A stretch of 64,000 nucleotides of DNA. Origin: Sporisorium sorghi (taxonomy: Eukaryota > Basidiomycota > Ustilaginomycetes > Ustilaginales > Ustilaginaceae). The notes under the pieces are model-generated. The model saw only the letters and a list, made by a program, of their open reading frames with translations. It was not told the origin of the DNA and made no database searches. Shown here piece after piece: positions 1 to 9,976 of the stretch. The stretch covers positions 1 to 64,000 of the forward strand of contig JALCCG010000107.1 in assembly GCA_023212695.1 (NCBI GenBank), read 5' to 3'. The translations under genes and the position numbers were made by a program. The number at the start of each line of letters is the position of its first letter. Within the stretch, counting starts at the first letter, position 1.

Positions 1-1666
1 CCCAAGCGGGGCTTGAATTGAGAAAAAAGCATGAAGAGGGAGCAGACCGCTCGCTCAGACTCCTCCACTCTGTCACAGCAGCGTTACTTTGAGGGTATCG
101 GGGGCTCCCCCCCCCCCCCCCATCTTTTTTGACTGGAAGGTCTCAAAGGGTGACGTTGTTGACGGCACGGCAGCCGCGAAAGAAGCGTAGCAGCTCTGGA
201 GAGCCATTAAAAAAAAAAAAAAAAAAAAATATTAACACAAGCGCTGCGGTGATTGTGACTGATGATCCACGCTAAAAAAAATTCTGCAGGCGGACCTGGG
301 CGTCGTGGCGCACAGTCGAAACGCCAGTGACAATGACGGCAGGGGATGAGTACAGAGGCATGTCGCGGCCAAGAAACGACGCTCCTCTGTACACACGGCG
401 GAAAAACGAGGGCAAGGGCAAGGACGGCGGAGTTTGGTGTGATGCGTCGATAAGTTAGGCTTGCACGAGACAGAGCGGGGAACGACGTACGTCGACTAGA
501 ACTGTGTTGTAGCTCGAGCTGCTCGACGCTCTATGATGCTGACCATGATCCACGGCAGCAGCACCCAACCGACTTGACAGGCACGCACAGCATCGGTTTC
601 ACACTTTCCCGCAGTCAAGCTTCGGCAGAGAAGCCTCTTTTTCTCTCGCTTTCAAAATCAGAGGAAAATCCAAAGAAGAAATAGAAAAAAAAAAAAAAAA
701 AAAGGAAAAAAAAAATCAAAAAAAAATCAAAAAAAATCAAATTGCGAATGGTCTGACTACTTTGCAAATGAAATCATCGAGGCGCCTAGACGGCCACGGA
801 TCTTGCAGCAGCAGCAGCAAGCAGCAAGCAGCAAGCAGCAAGACAGAAGGCGAGGACAACGCGGCGCACTGAGTCTGCAAGGTGATCCTAAATTTGGAAC
901 TCCCCCTGTAGCTTAGCCTCCTATCACCGTCGTCCATCATGACTGCGTATGATACGCACAGCCATCTCCCCCGGGCACAATGCGATAAAGCTTCTCAAAC
1001 CAAAGGCGACACTTCGACGACAGAGCCAACTGAATTAGCTGCATCAAACAACGTGACGCAGTTCATTTATCGTTGCTATGGATCTGAACATGAGCACGAT
1101 GAAGCAATACACCATGCGGAAGAGCACGATGCGAGCGAGTTCATCGAGTTGAAAGCCGACTGAGGAGATCCGGCAGGTCTTCCCATCCAATCAACTGTCA
1201 CGACGTCATTCTCTCCACACCCGAAAGTAGGGTCCAATCCTTCGACTGGATTCTGAACGCGCCCCGATCTGAGGAGGTTCAACCCGATCAACTGGTCCAT
1301 CTTGTCGAAAACAAATCGCTGCAGAGTGCAAGCGCGCGCGTGCAGAAAAAGAGGGAAAAAAAAAAAAACAAAAACAAAAAAAAAACAAAAAAAAGAGAAG
1401 GCTTTTCTCGCACAATTTCGCTTCACTTTGTCGACCCTGATCGCAATCGCAGGCAATCGACCTTCTCTTCTTCCAACAGAAACGCTCTCGCCAACACATC
1501 TTCTTCCATCCTCTACCAAAAGTCACACGGAAACGATACAATTGGCAAGCTGATTGCGTCGTAGAATCGAGATAACCACCCAACGACGGGTTGGAAACGA
1601 ATCGTTCAAAGCAAAGCAAGCCGACTTGGATCATCCTTTCATCATCCTTATCAGAGCGCCAACACC
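1..1666. other. Intergenic region upstream of the CorA gene
   Basis: No convincing gene is seen. The stretch holds a C15 run at 107-121, an A21 run at 209-229, an A19 run at 685-703 followed by more A-rich sequence to about 740, and an A-rich block at 1347-1392. The end nearest the CorA ATG is probably its promoter and leader. A 74-codon ATG-initiated ORF at 939-1163 is listed separately as doubtful. Confidence 0.6.
939..1163 (+). CDS. Doubtful small ORF, 74 aa
   Basis: This ORF has a true ATG and encodes a hydrophilic, His/Glu-rich peptide (residues such as HEHDEAIHHAEEHD near the C-terminus). No family is recognised, and there is no signal peptide or membrane segment. It lies about 500 bp upstream of the CorA gene on the same strand, so it could be a chance ORF in the promoter, an upstream exon, or a small orphan gene. 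Nothing in the sequence decides between these. Confidence 0.15.
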   Translation: MTAYDTHSHLPRAQCDKASQTKGDTSTTEPTELAASNNVTQFIYRCYGSEHEHDEAIHHAEEHDASEFIELKAD

Positions 1667-4336
1667 ATGTCGTCGCCACAGCATTACTACGGCTCCCTCT
1701 CCAGCGGTCGTGCTGTCTCTCCACCGCCCGAATCTCGTCCACCTCTCGACGCCGACCGCAACAACAACTCCGGCGACCACCAGCTCCAGCAGGATCTCGA
1801 TGCTGCTAGACAGATGAGCAAAGCACGCGGCACTCAGGATCCCAGCCCACCTCGAGCCAGCTTCTCTGACGACCAAGCCGAACCCTACTTCCACGAGGGT
1901 CTCAACAGGAGCCCTGCCGCTGTCCCCGTGCGTGCTCCAGCGCCACCCTCCTCCTCCTCCGCCGCCGCCGCTCGCTTCTACCAGCACAACCGTAACGGCT
2001 CCAACACCAGCCTCGACAGCCAGCACCACTTTATCGACCACCGTCACCAGGCGCACTCGCTCAGCAATGTACGCTCTCCCTCGGCCCTCGGCGGACGCTC
2101 GGCTCTTTCGCGCACGCCCATGCGCAGCCCCAACACCTACTTCCCCTCCAGCAGCAGAAACAAGGAACACTCGCTTCTCGACGACGATCCAGAGGACGTC
2201 GATGGCGATGCTTCCCACGCTTCCCAAGGTTTGCCTCACCTTCGACGCCCCAGCCACCAGTCCCACTCGTCCGCTTCGCCCAACGACCACCACGACGACG
2301 ATGCCAACAACGTGCCCACTCGCTTCCGACGCGACTCTTCTGCCGAGGATGATGTCTGCTTCCCCATGCACGACACCCACCCCTCCGAAGAACGCCACCC
2401 GGAACACTTGCATGCCGATGTTCGCGAGGCTTACACTTCGCGCCCTGACAACGGTCATGTGCCACTTGGTTATCCTTTTACCTTTGATCTCGCTGCACTC
2501 GAGGATTTCGCCTCCGAGGAACGCGGCCGCATCGGCATGTCTTCTTCCTGGAATGCTCCTGGCTCGCCCGATCAAGCCCTTCGTCAGCGTAACACCGCCG
2601 CTCAGAAGGGATCAGGCGCTGGCTACGGTGTGTCGCCCGACAGCGACGACGCCACTTTCTACAGTCGTCGTCCACGCAAGCTCAGCACCTCGGCAGGTGC
2701 CTTTGGCAGCAGCAAGTACCAACGCAAGCTTGCTCTTTTCGAGGGGGGAGGAAGCGCTCCGCCGCCCGTCGCTGGTCAAGCCGCCTCGGCCAGCATCTTG
2801 GGCGGCGGCAGTGCCATCGCTCCTGGTGACGGCAAGAGGTCCATGGATGTCAACACGCCCCTCCTCGACAACGACACGCTTCCTTCGTACCACGGTGCCA
2901 ATGGAGGAGCGCGTCTGCATGCGTCCCAGTCGCACATCGGCATCGGCGGCCCCACCACACCGGGCGCAAACGGTCTCGGCCGCGCACGATCCGCCACGGG
3001 AGCCCTCAGCAACCGCGGCGAAAAGCCGTACCGTTTCACCTTTTACTCGAACGCCTTGCCTTCCACCATCCATGCGCGCCATCTCTCGGAGCTCCCCGCC
3101 GAGGGTCAGACGTTTGAGGAGCTCTTCAGCGGTCGCGAAAAGAGCGCAGACCACTCGCCTCCCACCGAGGGCAGCCAGAGTCGCAACGCCAGCCGCGCAC
3201 ACACCATCAATGCCACCGCGGCACGCATGGCGTCGCTCGGACAGACATTTGGTCGTATGGAAGGCAGCACTGCGCCGCCCACTGGCTCCAACACGCCCGT
3301 GCAGGGTGGCGACGAGGCAGCGAGGGCCTTGAGCGGCCTCAGCGCCAGCCGGGCCAAGGCGCTTCCCGGTGGCGGCATCCGCATGGAGCCCGATCCGGAG
3401 GCCAACACGTGGTGGCTCGACGTGCTCTCGCCCACTGATCAAGAGATGAAACTGCTCAGCCGCGTGTTTGGCATCCACCCGCTCACCACGGAGGACATTC
3501 TCATGGAAGAGACGCGCGAAAAGATCGAGCTGTTCCGCAACTACTACCTCGTGTGTTTCCGCTCGTTCGACCAGGATCCGTACAGCCCTACCTATCTGGA
3601 GCCGCTCAACATGTACATCATCGTGTTCCGCGAGGGGACGCTGTCGTTCCACTTCCGCGGCACGCCGCACCCGCAAAACGTGCGCAGGCGCATCAAGCAG
3701 CTCAAGGACTACATCAACGTCACGTCGGACTGGATCTCGTATGCGCTCATCGACGACATCACCGACGCGTTCGGACCGCTGATTCAGAGCATCGAGTACG
3801 AGGTCGACTCGATCGACGAGCTCGTGCTCATCCTCAAGGAGGCCGAGCAGTCGGACATGCTGCGGCGCATCGGCACGTGTCGTAAGAAAGTCATGGGCCT
3901 GCTGCGCCTCATGGGCAACAAGGCGGATGTCGTCAAGGGACTCGCCAAGCGATGCAACGAGAACTGGTCCGTCGCGCCCAAGTCCGACATCGGACTCTAC
4001 TTGTCGGATATTCAAGACCACCTGATCACGATGACGCAGAACTTGAACCACTACGAGAAGATTCTGTCGCGCTCGCACTCGAACTACCTCGCGCAGATCT
4101 CGATCGAGATGACCGACGCCAACAACCAGATCAACGACGTGCTGTCCAAGCTGACCGCGCTCGGTACCGTGATTGTGCCCATGAACGTCATCACGGGCTT
4201 GTGGGGCATGAACGTCAATGTTCCGGGTCAGGGCGTGGAGAATCTCAGGTGGTTTGCAGGCATCTGCTCGGTCATGGTGGTGATTGCCGTGTCGGGGTAT
4301 ATTGCCGCGACGAGGTATTTGGAGCGTTCGCATTGA
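1667..4336 (+). CDS. CorA-family magnesium transporter (ALR/MNR2 type)
   Basis: An 889-aa single-exon protein. The C-terminal third has the CorA architecture: a long helical cytosolic domain, then two membrane helices at about 825-846 and 860-885. The signature GMN is at residues 847-849, in the context GLWGMNV, directly after the first helix, and the C-terminus is short. The first 550 residues are Ser/Pro/His-rich, low complexity and probably disordered, as in fungal ALR1/MNR2 proteins, which are longer than bacterial CorA. The family forms pentameric Mg2+ channels. Plasma membrane (ALR1-like) versus vacuole (MNR2-like) cannot be decided from sequence. The gene is convergent with the MOSC gene, 136 bp away. 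Confidence 0.9.
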   Translation: MSSPQHYYGSLSSGRAVSPPPESRPPLDADRNNNSGDHQLQQDLDAARQMSKARGTQDPSPPRASFSDDQAEPYFHEGLNRSPAAVPVRAPAPPSSSSAAAARFYQHNRNGSNTSLDSQHHFIDHRHQAHSLSNVRSPSALGGRSALSRTPMRSPNTYFPSSSRNKEHSLLDDDPEDVDGDASHASQGLPHLRRPSHQSHSSASPNDHHDDDANNVPTRFRRDSSAEDDVCFPMHDTHPSEERHPEHLHADVREAYTSRPDNGHVPLGYPFTFDLAALEDFASEERGRIGMSSSWNAPGSPDQALRQRNTAAQKGSGAGYGVSPDSDDATFYSRRPRKLSTSAGAFGSSKYQRKLALFEGGGSAPPPVAGQAASASILGGGSAIAPGDGKRSMDVNTPLLDNDTLPSYHGANGGARLHASQSHIGIGGPTTPGANGLGRARSATGALSNRGEKPYRFTFYSNALPSTIHARHLSELPAEGQTFEELFSGREKSADHSPPTEGSQSRNASRAHTINATAARMASLGQTFGRMEGSTAPPTGSNTPVQGGDEAARALSGLSASRAKALPGGGIRMEPDPEANTWWLDVLSPTDQEMKLLSRVFGIHPLTTEDILMEETREKIELFRNYYLVCFRSFDQDPYSPTYLEPLNMYIIVFREGTLSFHFRGTPHPQNVRRRIKQLKDYINVTSDWISYALIDDITDAFGPLIQSIEYEVDSIDELVLILKEAEQSDMLRRIGTCRKKVMGLLRLMGNKADVVKGLAKRCNENWSVAPKSDIGLYLSDIQDHLITMTQNLNHYEKILSRSHSNYLAQISIEMTDANNQINDVLSKLTALGTVIVPMNVITGLWGMNVNVPGQGVENLRWFAGICSVMVVIAVSGYIAATRYLERSH

Positions 4337-4472
4337 TTGGCTGGGTTCAGGGTTCGGTTCAGAGTCATTGCAGGGTTTCTTTCGATGTTTGGCAAGTCCT
4401 CAAATGGTTTCAGCAAGTTCGAATGTGGACGTGGTGTGGGCGGCATTGGCGGTTGAATGTGAAGACTATGTT

Positions 4473-5846
4473 TCATTGCTGAGCGAGCCGCTTGCGATCC
4501 GGTTCGTCGTCTAGCTCGTAAGGCCGCCAACGGACTCGGACTGCATCGCCTGTCTGCAGCTGTCCGTATGCGCCTTGCTTATCGCCACCACCTGCGACGA
4601 GAGGCAGAGGAATAGCGTACATGCCAAAGCACGGCCCTGCTCTCCCGTTCCCTCCCTCAACGCCAGCAGTCTTCTTGACCCTCATCCTGCTGCGATTGAG
4701 CAGCTTCAGCGGCACGCTTGGATCCTTTTCCGCCGTGATCGGGTCCACCGCTGTCAGCAGGCATCGCTGGCAGCGCGCGACGAGCTGCAGCATCGCCTTT
4801 GCTCTCGCTTCGGATTCGGTGGTGGAAGAGGGCAGGATCCAGATGCGTTGCCACGAGTCTTGGCTGAACGCTGGCATGCCGTTAGTGCTGGTGATGACAA
4901 TGTTGGGCCGGAAGCGGGCGATGGACAGTGCTTTTGGGTCGGACCACTTGAGCGGGTCGATGCCTTTGATCGCACGTCCGCCGGTGCCGTCTGCCGGCTC
5001 AAGTGCGGCACCGAGCTGCTTGCGAACGAAATCGAGCGACTCGCGGGAGGCGACGAGGAGCGGGTACTCGTCCTGAAACTCGATCCCGCGCTTGCGCTGC
5101 AGCTCGTCGCGGTCCGCCTCAGACCAGGCCGCGGTGTCGGTGGGCGGTTTGTAAATGGGAAATGCGGCGCGGGAGGTGCTGGAGGTGGTGTCAAAGTGGA
5201 TGAGCAGCACGGGGTAGCCCAGGAACTCGGTGAGCCACTCGCTCGGGCTCAGCATGCGCGGGGCGCCACCGGGGAGCTGTGCGACGCGGCCGTCGGCGTG
5301 GTCGCCGTACATCTCCACACCTGACACCTGCTTCCACGTCTTCAGCTCGGCAGGGGAGGGACGGAGAGGTGTGAGTGTCTCGCCGAGGCTGCGACCTGTG
5401 TCCTGTCTGCGTCCGACGTCGGTCAGGCGCAGCGTCAACGTGATGGTCAGCTCGTCGATGACCGGCTGGATTAGTGTGAGTCGAGGCTCTTCCCGCAAGC
5501 TCATCTTCTCCAGCTTCCCCGACGTTGAGGCACGCACGACCATCCACCGCCGATCCAGCTCGAACCCCTGCCCCGTCAACTCGGCCCGCGTCACCGACAC
5601 GCCCGCACACGACTTGACAGAATAGATGTAGATCTCGACAACCTCGCCCACCGTCGAGGGTGTGCCTGCCCCAAAAGTCCCGTGAGATTTAGAGCGCGAA
5701 GGAAAGAGATGCTGGCGCAACACGCCGATGGCGATGAGCAGCACAAAGACGTAGATCTGCGCTGTGATGCGCGAAGGGGAGGTGGCTTCGCGCCATCGTT
5801 GTTGCAGCGACTCGGAGGGGTCGAAGAAGGGCAGCTTGGCCGGCAT
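4473..5846 (-). CDS. MOSC-domain protein, mARC-like molybdenum-cofactor enzyme
   Basis: A 457-aa protein starting at ATG 5846; the in-frame extension further upstream lacks similarity. Order: an N-terminal hydrophobic segment (about residues 25-42) that may anchor it in a membrane, a MOSC N-terminal beta-barrel (EIYIYSVKSCAG onward, about 65-150), then the MOSC domain with ARFRPNIVI and the cysteine motif CQRCLLTAVDP, followed by GPCFGMY near the C-terminus. In mitochondrial amidoxime-reducing components the equivalent cysteine binds molybdenum and the enzyme reduces N-hydroxylated compounds with cytochrome b5. That role is inferred from the family. It shares a 322-bp divergent promoter with the synthetase gene. 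Confidence 0.88.
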   Translation of the reverse strand: MPAKLPFFDPSESLQQRWREATSPSRITAQIYVFVLLIAIGVLRQHLFPSRSKSHGTFGAGTPSTVGEVVEIYIYSVKSCAGVSVTRAELTGQGFELDRRWMVVRASTSGKLEKMSLREEPRLTLIQPVIDELTITLTLRLTDVGRRQDTGRSLGETLTPLRPSPAELKTWKQVSGVEMYGDHADGRVAQLPGGAPRMLSPSEWLTEFLGYPVLLIHFDTTSSTSRAAFPIYKPPTDTAAWSEADRDELQRKRGIEFQDEYPLLVASRESLDFVRKQLGAALEPADGTGGRAIKGIDPLKWSDPKALSIARFRPNIVITSTNGMPAFSQDSWQRIWILPSSTTESEARAKAMLQLVARCQRCLLTAVDPITAEKDPSVPLKLLNRSRMRVKKTAGVEGGNGRAGPCFGMYAIPLPLVAGGGDKQGAYGQLQTGDAVRVRWRPYELDDEPDRKRLAQQ

Positions 5847-6168
5847 TGCGGTGAAAACTCTGTGGGGAAGAAAGGGGTTCGATCGTCGATTGCGAGCAGG
5901 GATTAAGGTTGTGACAAGCCGTGACCGACAAGGGTTGCAGGTTGTGGCCCAAGCGCTGAACAGCTCTGGCACGCTCTGCGGTCCAAGTGCGGCTGCTTTT
6001 GACAATGACGCCTTTCCCCGGCACTTTTCTCCTGTTCGACGGTGTCCGGCTCATCTTTGGGTTGCCGAGTGCAGCATCGAGAGTGTATAAGAAGTGGCTT
6101 TCCCCGCTTTGCTCGCGGCGTTGCTTCATACCACCTCACAATCTACCTCCCAAGACAACTTGTTCATC
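5847..6168. promoter_or_regulatory. Divergent promoter between MOSC and synthetase genes
   Basis: A short bidirectional intergenic region. A TATA-like TATAAG is at 6086-6091, 78 bp before the synthetase ATG. No other clear element is seen. Confidence 0.4.
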
Positions 6169-9100
6169 ATGGCACAATCCCATCCGCAAGTCCAGATCCA
6201 CCGCCAGTCGATCGAGAACAGCGACGAGTTCTGGCTCAAAGCCGCGCGAGCCATCCACTGGCACAAGCCGCCCACCGTCGCCTACGGCCGCAGCAGCAAC
6301 CCCAACGCCGCCTACCTCGACCCAAGCGGAAACACCTGGTTCCCCGATGCCCAGCTCAACACGTGCTACAACGCCGTCGATGCGCACGTTTACGCGCCCG
6401 TCAACCCCTCCGCAGCCCCCGTCACCGTGTCGCCCGATACGCCGCACCTCGCGCTCGCGCTCGCGCTCGCGCCCACCGCGCACCGCGTCGCGTTCCACCA
6501 CGTCTCGCCCCTTTCCTTCCAAACGCAGCAAGCGCGATCGGTGACGTACTACGAGCTGCTGCAGCAGGTGCAGGTCGTCGCGGGCGTGTTGCGCCACAAG
6601 GGCGTGCGCAGGGGCGATGCGGTGGTAATCTACATGCCCATGGTGGTCGAGACGTCCGTGGCGATGCTAGCGTGTGCCAGGTTGGGCGCGGTGCACTCGG
6701 TGGTGTTTGGCGGGTTCGCGCCCAAGGAGTTGGCGAAAAGGATTCAGGATTCGCGGTGCAAGATGGTCATCGCCGCTAGTTGCGGGTTGGAGCCCAAGGG
6801 GCCGGTGGACTACAAGCCGTTCGTCGACGAAGCGTTGCGAGTCTCGACACACAAACCTGAAGCAGGGCTGCTGTTCCTGCGCAGACACACGATCACGGGC
6901 CACACCCCCGCCCAGTGCGCCCCGGACGGCAGCAAAGGCCCAGCCGGCCTGCCCGAGTGGGACTGGGAGCTCGAGAGCCAGCTGACCTCCTCTAGTAAAA
7001 ACGGCCGCTCGCCCTGCTACGAATGCGTCCCCGTCGCGAGCGAAGACCCGATCTACACCATCTACACCAGCGGCACCACTGGAGCCCCAAAAGGCGTCTG
7101 TCGCCTGTCTGGCGGCCACATGGTCCAGCTGCGCTACTCGATCGAGCACACGTTCGGCATGCGTTCGCACGACGTCATGTTCTGCGCCTCCGATCTGGGG
7201 TGGGTCGTGGGCCACTCGTACATCCACTACGGCCCGCTTCTGCTGGGAGCGACGTCGATTGTGTTCGAGGGCAAACCGGTGGTTCCGGACGCTGGAGTGT
7301 GGTGGAGGATCTGCTCGCAGTACCGGGTCACGCAGATGTTTTGTGCGCCGACGGCGCTGCGCGCGATCGTGGGGCAGGACGCGGATGCCAGGCTCATGCG
7401 TGCGCCCGGTGTGGATCTGAGCAGTCTCCGAACGCTCTTTTTGGCGGGGGAGAGGAGCGAGCCGCAGATCGTGGCGCGCTTCGAGCGGCTGTTGAACGAG
7501 CTCGCTGCACCGGGCGCGCAGACGAACGACAACTTCTGGTCCAGCGAGTCCGGTTCGCCTATCACGGGCTTGATGATGTCCAGTGCCTTCGGAGCACTGC
7601 CGGCGCGACCGGGGAGTGCAGGCCTGCCGATGCCCGGGATGGACGTGCGCATCGTCGACGATACCGGCCGCGAACTCCCCCGTGGGCAGATGGGCAACCT
7701 CGTGCTAGCCCCGCCGCTCGCACCGTCGTTCCTCGGCGGCCTGTGGCGCAACCGCGACCGCTTCTTCTCGTCCTACTTCAAAACGTTCGCAGACAAGGGC
7801 GGATGGTTCGAAACCGGCGACCAGGGCGTCATCGACCCCGACGGATACGTCTCCGTCCTGGCCCGCAGCGACGACATCATCAACGTCTCCGCCCACCGCC
7901 TCGGCACGGGTCTCATCGAGCAGGTCGTCACCTCGCATCGCGATGTCATCGAGTGCGCCGTCGTCGGTGCACCGGATAAGCTGAAAGGTCAATCGCCGTT
8001 TGCGATTGTGGTGGCGCACAGCAGTGTGGCTGCTGCACAGAGTGGGGCAGCGCACAACTCGGTCCAGAGCGACGCGGCCAGGTCGATGCTCAAGAGCATC
8101 AATGAGCATGTAAGGAAGGAGATGGGGCCCATTGCACAGCTCAGTGGGTTGATTGAGGTGCAGAAGCTGCCCAAGACAAGGAGTGGCAAGACGCTCAGAA
8201 GGAGCCTCAGGCAGGCCTTGGAGAATGCTGCGGCGGGTAAGAGGAGTGAGTATGATTGCGACGAAAGTTTATTGCGATGCAGGAGGTTGGATAGCTGACA
8301 TTTCTGTGGGTTTTGGTGTTGTTCGACGTTACAGATGCACCTGTCGAGTAAGTATCATGGATTGGGAGGAGGTATGGCGTTGCTGTACGACGTCCGCCGC
8401 TTCAAAAAGTTGCCGGATGATTGCCGGCAGCTGCCTCGGCAATGGAAAAAAAAAAAGGGGCCGTACAGCGGCTAATCATCTTGCTCACCATCATCACCTT
8501 TCTCCTTTTTACTACAAACAGCTTCCCTCCAACCATCGAGGACAAGGACGTCATCGACACGGTACGCACAGCCATCGAGCACTACTTTGACGCTCTCGAC
8601 CGACCTTCCGCTAGCACTTCGACCGACAAAAACGGCTCCACTGCTTCACCATCGACCTCCAACCCTCCTCCCGCTGCAACCTTACCCGCCAACGTCAAGC
8701 CCAGCATGAAGGCACTCCAGCTCGAGCGTCCCGAAGGCGAACCCAAGAAGGGCCAGCGCAACATCGCCGCTCTACGAGACGTCCCCACGCCGCAGCCCAC
8801 CTCTAACCAGGTGCTGGTCAAGATCCTCGCAGCGGGCTTCAACCGGCGCGACGAGTGGTCGATGGTCGGCGCGTACCCTGGCTTGATCTACAAGAACGCC
8901 ACTATGGGCTGTGACGGTGCCGGCGTCGTGATGTCGTCAAGCGGAGGCGGACTGGAGATGTCCAACGCGCACCCGGACGGCGTGGTGCTGCTGACGCCGA
9001 CGCGCGGGTGGGCATCCGACCCAGACGGACCCGAAGCCGAGCTGCCTGGGCTGAGCGACGCCCAGCGCGCCAACGGGCTCGGCGGGCGCGGGTTCGGCAT

Positions 9101-9851
9101 CCTCGGCGCCACTCGCCCCACCAACGGCGTCGGCACGTTCGCAGAGTACGTCGCTGTCGAGCGCGACCACCTCGTGCCTGCTCCCAAGCACCTCACTCCC
9201 GAGCAAGCGGCCGCGCTGCCCTGTGCGGCAGTCACCGCATACCGCGCGCTGTTCACCAAGGCGCGACTCGAAAAGGGCCAGAACGTGCTGCTCACAGGAG
9301 TAGGCGGGGGCGTGGCGCTGCTCGCGCTGCAGATGGCGGTAGCCGCGGGCGCGAACGTCTACGTTACGGGCGGGTCGGCGGACAAGGTCTCGCGCGCGAT
9401 CAAGCTCGGCGCGAAGGCGGGCGCGGAGTACAAAGACCCCAGCTGGCCAAAGACCATCCTCGCATCGCTACCCGCAAGTCGGCCGTACCTGGACTGCGTG
9501 GTCGACAGCGCTGGCGGCGAGATCGCCGTGCTCGCGCAGAAAGCGGGGCTGAAGCACGGCGGCAAAGTGGTGATCTTCGGCATGACTGCTGCGCCCAAGT
9601 TGACTTTTACAATGCGCGAGGTGCTGCGGAACGTCGACGTGCTCGGCTCGACCATGGGCAGCGCAAGCGAGTTTGCGCAGAGTATCAGGTTTATTGAGCA
9701 GCACGGCATTGTGCCCGTCGTGGATACCGTGTTGGACGGGCTGGAGAGCGCGCACAAGGGTTTCGAGCTGCTGGCGCAGGCGGATAAGAGGTCCGGCGGC
9801 AAGGTCGTCGTGAAGGTTGCGGAGCTGGATGGGAAGAAGAGCAAGTTGTAG
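6169..9851 (+). CDS. Predicted bifunctional acyl-CoA synthetase / medium-chain dehydrogenase-reductase fusion
   Basis: Three exons are inferred: 6169-8245, 8335-8347 and 8522-9851, giving 1139 aa. Exon 1 is an ACSS3/acetyl-CoA-synthetase-like AMP-forming ligase with an ACAS-N start, the P-loop TSGTTGAPKG (300-309), the WFETGDQG region and the adenylation lysine K674 in RSGKTLRR. The 13-nt exon 2 and the start of exon 3 restore the C-terminal tail of this family (PPTIEDKDVIDTV). A Ser/Thr/Pro-rich linker follows, then a zinc-independent quinone-reductase-like MDR domain from about residue 759, with GVGGGVALLALQ as the NADP-binding loop. No stop separates the two. Introns have GTGAGT/TTACAG and GTAAGT/AACAG borders. 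An alternative donor (GTAAGA at 8237) would drop three residues. Separate transcription of the MDR from ATG 8706 cannot be excluded. Substrates are unknown; short-chain acyl-CoA formation is the family expectation. Confidence 0.75.
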
Positions 9852-9976
9852 GGACCTTGAGGGAAAAACTCGTTGCGAATAGCTCAGTTTCTGCGTTCAC
9901 TCGACCAGCAGTCTGTTGTGTTATTGAATGTTGGTATGCAATCGATACAAATACAAATGCCTTTTCCTTTTGATGA

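Noticed and set aside
1302..1564. Lysine-rich frames at the A-rich block before the CorA gene
   Set aside because: They are translations of a poly(A)-rich leader, not genes.
6094..6168. A 25-residue extension of the synthetase upstream of 6169
   Set aside because: It begins at GTG, overlaps the likely TATA and leader, and the ATG at 6169 starts a sensible N-terminus.
8421..8521. A hydrophobic N-terminus (LLTIITFLLF) for a stand-alone dehydrogenase starting at 8421
   Set aside because: This stretch is the intron between the 13-nt exon and exon 3. It includes an A11 run, and the conserved synthetase tail begins exactly after the AACAG acceptor.
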